Shown here in pieces: positions 6,605-13,278 of a stretch of DNA of 13,278 bases; the first letter of the stretch is position 1, and each line of letters starts with the position of its first letter. Location: assembly GCA_024275615.1 (NCBI GenBank), contig JAJRYU010000423.1, positions 1-13,278 of the forward strand, written 5' to 3'. This DNA is from Planctomycetota bacterium (lineage in GTDB: Bacteria; Planctomycetota; GCA-002687715; DRQF01). Under the pieces are notes generated by a model. The model saw only the letters and a list, made by a program, of their open reading frames with translations. It made no database searches and was not told the DNA's origin. A program made the position numbers and the translations under genes.

Positions 6605-8284
6605 CTACTGGGCAGAAGAGATCCTAAAGACTCGAATACGTGGCCCGGGCCTCTCAATGAGGCTCGGGTTTTTCATTGGTATGAACCAATAGTCGAATCC
6701 TCCGTAGTGGGATGAATCGGGGAATTTACCGTTCTTGCGCGGGTCGAGATCGAGCAACTCCGTCATCTTGATTTTTCCGGAGGCGGCGGCGCTTCTTAGC
6801 ATCGGCGTGACGTCGTGTCTTTGAAATTGGAAAGTCAGCCATGCGCTGGTGAACTCTGGAGTCTGTGGTTCGATGTAGAGGAAATCTCCCTTCAGCAGAA
6901 GCTCTTGGAGTCTGTTTGTCGACTGCTGTTCCTTATCAAAGACCACCACACGCAACAGATCAAGGTGGTGTTCTAGCTTCTTAGCAACGGCCGCCATGAA
7001 CTTGGCGCGGGCATCTTTGTTCTGGTCTTGGTGTTCAAAGGCCATCTGCAAACGGACTTCATGGGCCAAGGGAAAAACATCGAAGGGCCAATCTGGCCTG
7101 ACGATTGTGAGGTTTCGTGGCAACGTCCCGTCTTCGAATGCGGTCAACAATTGGGCCCTGGTGTCCGTCACTTGCAACATGCGGCCTGTTGCCAAGGATT
7201 GTCTCAGCATCGGCCACTGCGCAACTAGGAGAGCAAGCAGGATCCAGGTCCTCTGCTTGCCCTTGAGAGCGTAGGGGAGGGAAGCGACACCCAAGGCGAT
7301 GACCGGAGTCAGAGGGACAAAGTACCTGACAAAGGGGACTCCAATGAAGAAATTGATGAGACAGATAAGGGCAGCCAAAATAAGCAAAACGCCCAATCGC
7401 GTTTTTTGATACGCGGCATAAGTAAGACCAATGAGTGCGAAGCCAATGTTGAAGACACCAAAGCCACCAACAAGAGAAAGTCGCCAATGAAGGCTGACTA
7501 TGCTCTCAAGACTCACCAAAGACCGGCGTTCGGTTTGCGACCTCGCTTCCGCCAAGAGTCCTTGCCAAGCATGAGTGAATTCGAAAACCCATGTCGGTGC
7601 CGCCACGAGTAGCCCCAGGAGGGTGAGGCATGAAACAGCAAGGAGTGCCCGCAGGCGGCGAGGATTCTGGAAGGCCATAAAAAGGGGGATCACAGACACG
7701 ACACCCAGGGGATATTTTGTTCCCGCAGCGACTCCCCCGGCAAGGGCAGAGGCCAGGAGGGGCCAAAGAGCTCCCGGAGTTGCCGTTAGAGCGAAGAAGA
7801 GACTAAGTGTGACGAAGAAAGTGCCCGGTACGTCCACTGTGGCGAAATGGCTGTGCAAGTTGTGAAGTGGAGAGGTGGCTATCACCAAGGTCGCTATAGT
7901 CGCCATGCGCCAGTCTGCGAGTTTACGCGCCGTGAGACCCACCAATAGCAAAGTGGCACTCCCCAGGATTACGGAAAACCAGCGCGCGGCCAGATGGTAG
8001 GGCATGGGATTGATGGTGTAGGCGACCTGGGGATCAGTTGGCAAGAGATCCATAGCTGTCGCGATTTCGAACCACCCCGACAACATGTAGATCAAAGCGG
8101 GTGGGTACTGAAAGAAACGAACCTGGTCTCCGGACATGACGTAGACCGCTTCTCGGACGACAAATTCTTCGTCAGGTCGACAACCCGATGAGGGATCTCC
8201 GAAGGATAGACCCTGTGTTCGCAAGAATACCCCTAGAGCTAGCGTCGCGATGAAGAGTGCAAGCCAGATCCTCGACTGCTTCAT
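6605..8284 (-). CDS. GT-C-type integral membrane glycosyltransferase-like protein (PMT/ArnT-like)
   Basis: 559 residues. The ATG at 8284-8282 has GGAG at 8296-8293 (spacing 8). Residues 5-21 form the first helix, followed by an extracytoplasmic loop with RPDEEF (R36, P37, D38, E39), the acidic catalytic motif of GT-C enzymes. Later come many hydrophobic helices to about residue 360 and the loop HSHFATVDVP typical of the GT39/ArnT-like class, plus GTKYPLG. The C-terminal ~190 residues are soluble (TIVRPDWPFDVF to the end), presumably extracytoplasmic. Members transfer sugars from polyprenyl-phosphate donors to lipids or proteins in the cytoplasmic membrane. The gene converges on the aconitase with an 8-bp gap and is divergent from a second GT-C-like gene. 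Donor and acceptor unknown. Confidence 0.82.
   Translation of the reverse strand: MKQSRIWLALFIATLALGVFLRTQGLSFGDPSSGCRPDEEFVVREAVYVMSGDQVRFFQYPPALIYMLSGWFEIATAMDLLPTDPQVAYTINPMPYHLAARWFSVILGSATLLLVGLTARKLADWRMATIATLVIATSPLHNLHSHFATVDVPGTFFVTLSLFFALTATPGALWPLLASALAGGVAAGTKYPLGVVSVIPLFMAFQNPRRLRALLAVSCLTLLGLLVAAPTWVFEFTHAWQGLLAEARSQTERRSLVSLESIVSLHWRLSLVGGFGVFNIGFALIGLTYAAYQKTRLGVLLILAALICLINFFIGVPFVRYFVPLTPVIALGVASLPYALKGKQRTWILLALLVAQWPMLRQSLATGRMLQVTDTRAQLLTAFEDGTLPRNLTIVRPDWPFDVFPLAHEVRLQMAFEHQDQNKDARAKFMAAVAKKLEHHLDLLRVVVFDKEQQSTNRLQELLLKGDFLYIEPQTPEFTSAWLTFQFQRHDVTPMLRSAAASGKIKMTELLDLDPRKNGKFPDSSHYGGFDYWFIPMKNPSLIERPGPRIRVFRISSAQ
6644..6673 (+). terminator. Rho-independent terminator of the aconitase gene, inside the convergent gene
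   Basis: A 10-bp stem (6644-6653 with 6659-6668, one G-T wobble at 6648/6664), a 5-nt loop TCAAT and five T residues (6669-6673), 47 nt after the aconitase stop codon. It is the strongest intrinsic terminator in the window. It occupies codons near the C-terminus of the glycosyltransferase on the opposite strand (residues about NPSLIERPGP). Confidence 0.8.
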
Positions 8285-8368
8285 GGCTCTTGCTCCAAGT
8301 TGACGTTCTTTGGGTGTGTCTCTTTCACGTTGCCGATCTTACCATCCCTGACCCCTCAAGGCGGTCAA

Positions 8369-8387
8369 TCAAACCTGATAGGTTTGA
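8369..8387. promoter_or_regulatory. Palindrome in the divergent glycosyltransferase promoter region
   Basis: TCAAACCT (8369-8376) and AGGTTTGA (8380-8387) form a perfect 8-bp inverted repeat with a 3-bp centre, the size of a dimeric regulator site. It sits roughly midway in the 224-bp gap (8285-8508) between two divergent membrane-protein genes and could control both. I see no strong -10/-35 pair nearby and no T-tract. Confidence 0.45.
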
Positions 8388-8508
8388 CCATGCCAAAACA
8401 GTGGGCTGTCCTTCAAGAATCGTCGGCGCCAATCTATGAGGCAATGGGCAATCTTGGCTTGACGAAAACGCGTTGCCTTGCAACCGTGTCGGCAGAAAGG
8501 GGGCCTCC

Positions 8509-10050
8509 GTGGCACCAGACGCCGGAAAAAAACACAGCAAGAGATGGGCTCTCGCGGCAATCTGCCTGGCCGTATTGGCCTTGGGGCACCAGGTTTGGCG
8601 GGCAAGCCATCAAGGTATTACCCATGATGAAGCCTTGACGTATACCATTTGGGTCTCCCAACCCTGGGCCGTCCTCGATGATGCCTATTACGTCAACAAC
8701 CACGTCTTGTTCACGATTTGCGCCAAGATTTCGAACGACTTACTTTGGCCTTCCGAGGTGACTCTCCGTTTACCAGCTCTGCTTGCCTGTGGATTTTTCT
8801 TTTTGCTCTCGTTTCGGTTTTGCAGTCCAAAGGGGAGTTTTGGTTTCGGCAGTTTCTTGGCTTTCGTTTTTCTCATCAGCAATCCGTTTATTCTCGACTT
8901 TCTCTGTTGCGCTCGAGGTTATGGCCCAGGGATCGCCGCTTTGGCTCTGTGCATTTTTCTCATGACGCGTTTGGTGACCTTGGGGAGGCGCTCACCCTGG
9001 ACTTTGTTTTGCCTTGGGCTTGCCTTGGCAAGCGTTCCCCTCTTCATGCTGGCTTTCAGTTTCGCAGCTTTCGCTCTGGGAGTTGTCTTTTTCTGGATCT
9101 ATTGCATGAGCATGCGAGTCCATGGGGTCGATTTGAAAAAGAGCCTGATCGACGTCGGGGCCTATACGGTGACTCCAGCCTTGATCGCCGTTGCCGTTGT
9201 GTTGGGCCCAGTCTTGCGTCACGTAAAAAAGGAGCTGTTTTACTACGGTACATCGGGGTGGATGGACACCAATAAAGGGCTTTCCTCTTTGTGGTTTCTC
9301 CACATTGACCGCGAAGATCATCCCGTGCAGGGTACTGGATTTCTTGAGCAAATCGTCGAAGACTATGGCGGCGCCTTGCTCCTTACTCTCGTCGGCCTTG
9401 TCGCGATCATGGCCCTCTTTTCTGCGAGCAAACTCGCCAAGCGAGAGCGGGCGCATTGCATGAACGACCCCGCTTTTGTTCTCATGGCAATTTCGGCCCT
9501 AGGGTTTTGCTTAACCTTGCTGATTCAAAGCTTGGTCCATGTCGTCACTGATCTTCCCTTGCCACGGATGCGCACTGCTTTGCATTTGGTTTTTCTTGCG
9601 TCATTGTCCGGGTCTTCGGCCTGGCTCTGGCTGGCGCGTGGCAGAGGGATACAACGCATCGCCTTTGGCCTCCTCACCGCAATTCTTGGGGCCATAAGTT
9701 TCCTGCAGTTGAGTCAAGCTGGGGCTTTCGAATACGCCGAGTGGACCTGGGATTCTGGTAGCAAGAGAACCTATGAGAAATTAGAAGAGCTGCGCCAGGA
9801 AAAGGGGCCCTTGCGTGTTGTTTCAATTCCCTTTCGATTTGCACCCAGTCAGAATTATTATCGTCAGATTCGTCACGACAAATGGTTGTACCGGGTAGAT
9901 CGTGAAGTGACACGGGAATTGAAAGAGTATGACTACATACTCTTGGCCCAGTCCTTGATGAACCACCCGCAGGTTGGCCCTCGTTTGCCCGTGGTCCTCT
10001 ACGCCGATCCCCGATCTGACTGTTCCATCGTTCGTTTCAAGAAACCTTGA
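8509..10050 (+). CDS. Second GT-C-like membrane protein (HDE motif)
   Basis: 513 residues from the GTG at 8509, chosen because AAGGGGG (8497-8503) lies 5 nt upstream. A TTG at 8473 in the same frame has no such site. A short basic N-terminus precedes helix 1 (~13-30). Then comes GITHDEALTY with H39, D40 and E41, the acidic motif of GT-C glycosyltransferases, and LLWPSEVTLRLPALL. The loop CARGYGPG (A135, R136, G137, Y138) is characteristic of this group of bacterial GT-C-like proteins. About nine more hydrophobic segments follow, and a soluble C-terminal region (~415-513, from FEYAEWTWD) that ends CSIVRFKKP. It probably transfers a sugar from a lipid carrier to an envelope acceptor. It is followed after 11 bp by the ceramidase-like gene, so the two are probably co-transcribed and may act on the same lipid. 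Confidence 0.8.
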   Translation: MAPDAGKKHSKRWALAAICLAVLALGHQVWRASHQGITHDEALTYTIWVSQPWAVLDDAYYVNNHVLFTICAKISNDLLWPSEVTLRLPALLACGFFFLLSFRFCSPKGSFGFGSFLAFVFLISNPFILDFLCCARGYGPGIAALALCIFLMTRLVTLGRRSPWTLFCLGLALASVPLFMLAFSFAAFALGVVFFWIYCMSMRVHGVDLKKSLIDVGAYTVTPALIAVAVVLGPVLRHVKKELFYYGTSGWMDTNKGLSSLWFLHIDREDHPVQGTGFLEQIVEDYGGALLLTLVGLVAIMALFSASKLAKRERAHCMNDPAFVLMAISALGFCLTLLIQSLVHVVTDLPLPRMRTALHLVFLASLSGSSAWLWLARGRGIQRIAFGLLTAILGAISFLQLSQAGAFEYAEWTWDSGSKRTYEKLEELRQEKGPLRVVSIPFRFAPSQNYYRQIRHDKWLYRVDREVTRELKEYDYILLAQSLMNHPQVGPRLPVVLYADPRSDCSIVRFKKP

Positions 10051-10061
10051 AGGGGGACGCA

Positions 10062-10793
10062 TTGAGTCTCACGCACAAACGCCTTGGTTTTCTGCTCGCT
10101 ATTTTGGGTGGATCCACACTCATAGGCATTTTCTGTGCGGCACCGATTCCCCAAGATCTTGGCTATCACGATTTCGCCGACAAAGAGACGATATTTGCCA
10201 TCCCTCACTTTTGGAACGTCATTTCGAATCTTCCGTTTCTTGCTGTAGGTTTGCTGGGATGGCGTTTTTGCCTGAAGAACAAAGCCATGGGGCAAAGATG
10301 TGCCTGGCTCATATTCAGCCTGGGAACATTTCTTGTCGGCGTTGGTTCGTCCTACTACCACTTGGACCCCAACAATCAGACATTGGTGTGGGATCGATTG
10401 CCCATGACAGTGAGTTTTATGGCGGCCTTTTGCGCCTTGGGCGCTGAAGTACTTGGTCACAAGATGGAGAGGCTTCTTTGGCCCTTGATTGCTGCGGGAA
10501 TCTTGTCGGTTGTGGTGTGGGCACAGACAGACGACTTGCGCTTTTACGCTTGGGTTCAGTTCTTCCCTTTGGTGGCTCTGATCTTCATGCTCGTATGCGC
10601 TGGCGACCGGATACGCCTCAAGCGCTATGTTGTTTGGGCCTTGGTCTATTACACAGCGGCGAAGGTCTTTGAGAATTGGGATCGCGGGGTAGAGGACCTG
10701 CTGAACGGACTCATGAGTGGGCACGCCATTAAGCATGTACTTGCGGCTTGTGGAACTTGGGAGTTAGTCAAGAGATTACGGGCCGACTCCTAG
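10062..10793 (+). CDS. CREST-superfamily membrane hydrolase, alkaline-ceramidase-like
   Basis: 243 residues. I choose the TTG at 10062 because GGGGG (10052-10056) lies 5 nt before it, matching the upstream gene's arrangement; a TTG at 10047 would overlap that gene's stop. There are seven predicted membrane segments. Signature residues follow the alkaline ceramidase (PF05875) pattern: HDFADKE (H36, D37) and FWNVISNLPF (N52, N56) early; GSSYYH with S96 and H100; WDRLPM with D111; and GHAIKH near the C-terminus with H221 and H225. The conserved Ser, Asp and three His are the zinc site and catalytic residues in CREST enzymes. Family members hydrolyse ceramide to sphingosine and fatty acid, or act on other membrane lipids. 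It forms an operon with the GT-C-like gene. The substrate here is an inference. Confidence 0.82.
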   Translation: MSLTHKRLGFLLAILGGSTLIGIFCAAPIPQDLGYHDFADKETIFAIPHFWNVISNLPFLAVGLLGWRFCLKNKAMGQRCAWLIFSLGTFLVGVGSSYYHLDPNNQTLVWDRLPMTVSFMAAFCALGAEVLGHKMERLLWPLIAAGILSVVVWAQTDDLRFYAWVQFFPLVALIFMLVCAGDRIRLKRYVVWALVYYTAAKVFENWDRGVEDLLNGLMSGHAIKHVLAACGTWELVKRLRADS

Positions 10794-10851
10794 TGAAGCA
10801 GACTGAATCGTGTCGCAGCCGATGGTGGTCGCAGCAAAGAAGTGAGCGGCT

Positions 10852-11616
10852 CTATGAGAACATCAGAATCACGGCTGCCAAATTGTTGAGGAAGTGGGCG
10901 AAAATGCTTGGCCACAAGCTGTTGGTCTTCCAGCGCAAGATCCCGAAGGCGATCCCGGCCACGAATCGGTGGGGTAGTTCTAAGAACCCACCGCCCCCGA
11001 GGATGTGCAAGAAAGCAAAGAGCATTGCTGTCGACAAAATTGTCAGAGTTGGACCAGCGACCTGTCTCATGGCTTGCCACATGATGCCGCGGCACAACCA
11101 CTCTTCAATCAAGGGTGCCTGAATGACAACAAGAACAACAAAGACGAGACGCGAGTGGGCAGGAATGACTTCCGACCCAGCTCCGCCACTTGCGAAGCGA
11201 TTGATGACGCCAACGTAGGCGATGCTGAAAGAAAAAGAAATCGCCGCCAAGAGTATGGCAAGGAAGAAATCCTTGCCACGACTGGGTAGGAGTAAGCAGT
11301 CAATTGCAACTCGGCCTCGCAATAGCCATGCTGCGCCCAACCCGAAACCCAGGTCCAAGGCCACCGAGAATGCCAGGCGACCCCAGGAATATCCGGAAGC
11401 AAGTGGCAGGGTGGTTGAAATAATGAGCCCAACCAGGGTGCCTGCAAAAATAATGGCGATGGCCCATGTCGCCCGACTGTCTGCACGGCGATCACCGATG
11501 ATCTCCTTGGCCTTGTACTGCAAGAGCTGCGGACTAGGGGCGCCGCAGATTCGGCAGAATTGAGCGGTGGGACTCAGTTCTGCCCGACATTTTGGACATA
11601 GGCGAATCATGGTCAT
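10852..11616 (-). CDS. CPBP-family (CAAX/Rce1-type) intramembrane metalloprotease with N-terminal zinc ribbon
   Basis: 254 residues from the ATG at 11616-11614, which overlaps the preceding gene's TGA as ATGA; an open frame extends to 11670 but lies inside that gene. Residues 7-24 are a zinc ribbon (C7, C10, C21, C24). After a short linker, about seven hydrophobic segments form a CPBP (ABI/Rce1) domain. Its three motifs are intact: EEWLCRG (E171, E172, R176), FAFLH (F200, H204) and HFLNN (H241, N245). In this family the two glutamates and histidines activate water or metal for proteolysis within the membrane. Bacterial members handle prenylated proteins, peptides or bacteriocin immunity, or are uncharacterised. 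The zinc ribbon may recognise a partner such as the co-transcribed zinc-ribbon protein (inference). It converges on the ceramidase-like gene with a 58-bp gap lacking an obvious terminator. Confidence 0.87.
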   Translation of the reverse strand: MTMIRLCPKCRAELSPTAQFCRICGAPSPQLLQYKAKEIIGDRRADSRATWAIAIIFAGTLVGLIISTTLPLASGYSWGRLAFSVALDLGFGLGAAWLLRGRVAIDCLLLPSRGKDFFLAILLAAISFSFSIAYVGVINRFASGGAGSEVIPAHSRLVFVVLVVIQAPLIEEWLCRGIMWQAMRQVAGPTLTILSTAMLFAFLHILGGGGFLELPHRFVAGIAFGILRWKTNSLWPSIFAHFLNNLAAVILMFS

Positions 11617-13001
11617 GGGCGTGGAATCTTGAGTCTGACAATTTTCCAAAACGGACTGCGACATTCCCAAGTGCTGGGCATTTCGAAACCCTGCATTCTA
11701 AATGTCACTCGAATTCTCTCGTCACGTAAGACGTCTATGGTGTAGTCCAGGAATTTGGGGGGATTGTCCTGCCAGCCAGGGCGCCTAAATGCTCGTGAGA
11801 TGATTCTTCTTGCTCGGCCTGCTTGCTCTAGGGCGAAGGAGTCGATCAAGCCAATTGTGTCCGCCGATTCCCAAGTGCTCTTGAATCGAGCGATCGATTG
11901 CTCCGGACCGGAAAGAGCAACGAAACCTGCTGTTTCGACGGACAGCAATTGCCACTGGCCCTTCGTGCTGAGTTTCCACCGCGTTATGAGTTGTCCACTG
12001 CCAATCTTGTAAGTCACGGAGGCGCGGTTCTTTCCTTCTGTTTCTATCTGTGCCTCACCGATGGTTGGCGGCCGCTCTGTCCAGCCACGGCGCTGCATGG
12101 TTCGGGCAAGGTTCTTTGAACCTTTTGCTCTTTTTTCTGGGGCAAACAAGTTACTCAGAGCGATCGTGTCGTTCTTAAGCCACGCCTCTTCAAAGGCCTG
12201 AGTCTTCTTGTCAACAGTGGGGTCCGCAGTGACAAGAAGGGCCAAGAGGAGGCCAACGATAAGGACAACAGCAATGATACCTCCGAGAACCAGGAGTTCC
12301 TTGCGTTTTTTCTTGGCTTGTCGGCCTAACCGTGACTTACCCACGTGAGTTTGCTGAACGTTGGGTCGCGTGCCTGAGCGAGACAACGAGAGGTTCGGGT
12401 GAGCATCCAGTATTTTCTGCGCGCGGCCGGCTTTTGACACACAAGCCCAAAGAGCAACAGCAATGGTGACGATGGCGACTTGGAAGATGAATCCCCGGCC
12501 AGGAAGTATGAGCAGGGTGGCGATGGTATTGAGGGATGCGATCGAAAGAGCCCAAAAGAAGGGCTCCTTGGTGACTCTGAGCGCACCGGCAATGTTGGCC
12601 ATCAAGACGCAAAGGGTCACAAGAAATGCCAAAACGACGCCTGGTTCAGGGCTCGTCAACATCAGTAAGAAACCTATGACTGCAAAAAACGCTGAGAAGA
12701 CCGCCGTGATGATGTAAAAAGATCGCACGGCGTGAACAGCCCGGCGCAAGCGGGCCAACTCGTTTTTTGCTAGACGAAAATCAATATCCTCTTCTGTCGC
12801 TTGATTGGTTTGGACTGAATCAACGCCCAGCTCTTGACCGCATTTTTCACAGAACAACGAATCTGGCGGGTTCCCCTCCTCACAGTGATGGCAAACCAGG
12901 GCCGTGTTGACTTGGCCGCCGCATTCTTTGCATGAGTAGGCTTTCTTGGCGTCGGGAACCTGCCATATTTTTCCACACCGATTGCAATTAGCCTGTATCA
13001 T
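11613..13001 (-). CDS. Double-zinc-ribbon membrane protein with duplicated extracytoplasmic domain
   Basis: 462 residues from the ATG at 13001-12999. A frame open to 13133 would overlap the divergent gene and lacks the zinc-ribbon context. Two cytoplasmic zinc ribbons come first (C6, C9, C24, C27 and C37, C40, C51, C54), then an acidic linker and four membrane segments (~95-115, 121-141, 148-167, 171-189). A basic linker (KSRLGRQAKKKRK) leads to a fifth segment (236-257) that exports the C-terminus. That part is a tandem duplication, ~269-357 and ~371-459, sharing FxxxW, DTIxL, FAxE, RRxGWxxxPP, a beta-rich stretch RxxVTY/RxxVTF and a TRW/STW tryptophan. The repeats may be NTF2-like or lipoprotein-like sensor domains; I know no named family. 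The gene overlaps the protease by 4 nt, so production is coupled. A sensor or adaptor role across the membrane is inferred. Confidence 0.8.
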   Translation of the reverse strand: MIQANCNRCGKIWQVPDAKKAYSCKECGGQVNTALVCHHCEEGNPPDSLFCEKCGQELGVDSVQTNQATEEDIDFRLAKNELARLRRAVHAVRSFYIITAVFSAFFAVIGFLLMLTSPEPGVVLAFLVTLCVLMANIAGALRVTKEPFFWALSIASLNTIATLLILPGRGFIFQVAIVTIAVALWACVSKAGRAQKILDAHPNLSLSRSGTRPNVQQTHVGKSRLGRQAKKKRKELLVLGGIIAVVLIVGLLLALLVTADPTVDKKTQAFEEAWLKNDTIALSNLFAPEKRAKGSKNLARTMQRRGWTERPPTIGEAQIETEGKNRASVTYKIGSGQLITRWKLSTKGQWQLLSVETAGFVALSGPEQSIARFKSTWESADTIGLIDSFALEQAGRARRIISRAFRRPGWQDNPPKFLDYTIDVLRDERIRVTFRMQGFEMPSTWECRSPFWKIVRLKIPRP

Positions 13002-13049
13002 GCCGCCGAGCCTACTGAGTTCGTGCTGAAACGTAAACGGTTTGGGAAT

Positions 13050-13278
13050 ATGACGAAGAAGACGATCTTGATGGTAGATCCAGGCATGGCCGCTTATGGC
13101 TTCATGAACGGCTCCGCGCCTGGAGGGAAGCACTACTATTCAGCCGACCGTTTTGCCGCATTCTACCGTGAATTCTTGCAGCGGGACTGGCAAGGACAAG
13201 TCGAAGTGATTCCTACGTCGCCCGCAGCGTCCATGGCAGAATTGGAGCGTTTCCACACCAAAGACTATTTGGCTGGCA
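13050..13278 (+). CDS. Histone-deacetylase-like (AcuC/HDAC family) protein, N-terminal part
   Basis: Partial: 76 codons run to the window edge from an ATG at 13050 (MTKKTILMVDPGMAAYGF). Residues ~16-76 match the start of HDAC/AcuC family deacetylases: a glycine-rich loop with His (GSAPGGKHYYSADRFAAFY, like GHPxxPxR), then VEVIPTSPAASMAELERFHTKDYLAG, which corresponds to the YRPxxAxxEExxxxHxxxYI segment of class I HDACs. Family members are zinc-dependent deacetylases of acetyl-lysine, polyamines or similar amides. The catalytic His and Asp residues lie beyond the window. The start is uncertain: GGGA sits too close to this ATG, and an in-frame GTG at 13023 or ATG at 13071 is possible. It is divergent from the zinc-ribbon gene with a 48-bp gap. 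Confidence 0.68.
   Translation, partial: MTKKTILMVDPGMAAYGFMNGSAPGGKHYYSADRFAAFYREFLQRDWQGQVEVIPTSPAASMAELERFHTKDYLAG

Noticed and set aside
9999..10736. Long minus-strand open frame (245 codons) opposite the ceramidase-like gene
   Set aside because: The plus strand encodes a seven-helix protein with conserved family motifs; the antisense product has no recognisable domain.
10794..10851. Bidirectional terminator between the convergent ceramidase-like and CPBP genes
   Set aside because: I could find no stable stem followed by T residues on either strand.
11617..11670. Longer start for the CPBP protease
   Set aside because: It lies inside the upstream gene, has no ribosome site, and the ATGA overlap with the zinc ribbon starting immediately after is more convincing.
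13002..13133. 44-residue N-terminal extension of the zinc-ribbon protein
   Set aside because: It would overlap the divergent HDAC-like gene, which has family similarity in the other strand, and the zinc ribbon begins right after the ATG at 13001.
1..13278. CRISPR arrays, tRNA or rRNA genes, insertion sequences, toxin-antitoxin or phage genes
   Set aside because: No direct-repeat arrays, cloverleaf sequences, transposase motifs or integrase genes were seen on either strand.

Overview
The window is chromosomal-looking bacterial DNA of roughly balanced, slightly G+C-rich composition. I count ten protein genes plus two genes cut by the window edges, and no rRNA, tRNA, CRISPR array, transposase or phage gene. 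A soluble Hanks-type Ser/Thr kinase, a large secreted multidomain protein, zinc-ribbon membrane proteins, a ceramidase-like enzyme and frequent GTG/TTG starts with G-rich Shine-Dalgarno (SD) sites suggest a Gram-negative-type environmental bacterium, possibly Planctomycetota or a relative. That placement is a weak inference; no marker gene is present.

Layout. At 1-273 (-) is the N-terminal part of a small acidic CxxCxC protein, divergent from a secreted protein at 326-2173 (+) that joins an amidotransferase-like domain, an SdrD/Cna-B-like calcium-type segment and what looks like a catalytically dead calcineurin-like phosphoesterase. At 2322-2555 (+) is a single-cluster [4Fe-4S] ferredoxin with a clear promoter and a leader hairpin. 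A 251-bp gap holding a 19-bp inverted repeat and a 10-bp tandem repeat separates it from the kinase (2807-3736, +). The kinase converges, with overlapping stop codons, on a small two-helix membrane protein (3733-4263, -). A 320-bp regulatory gap with a promoter and an attenuator-like hairpin precedes an aconitase-family dehydratase (4584-6596, +) whose swivel domain lies before the catalytic domains. Its terminator is embedded in the 3' end of the convergent gene.

From 6605 to 10793 the window is devoted to the membrane. A GT-C glycosyltransferase-like protein (-) is divergent from a second GT-C-like protein (+), which is followed in the same operon by a CREST/alkaline-ceramidase-like seven-helix hydrolase. 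From 10852 to 13001 (-) is a two-gene operon joined by an ATGA overlap: a double-zinc-ribbon membrane protein with a duplicated extracytoplasmic domain, then a zinc-ribbon CPBP (CAAX/Rce1-type) intramembrane protease. The window ends in the start of a histone-deacetylase-like (AcuC/HDAC family) gene on +.

Working together: the ferredoxin and aconitase are central redox and carbon metabolism. The two GT-C proteins and the ceramidase-like enzyme could act on envelope glycolipids. The zinc-ribbon operon looks like a membrane-associated regulatory or processing unit. The most unusual items are the swivel-first aconitase with its putative attenuated leader, the pseudo-phosphoesterase fusion, the long hairpin before the kinase, and the zinc-ribbon/CPBP operon.
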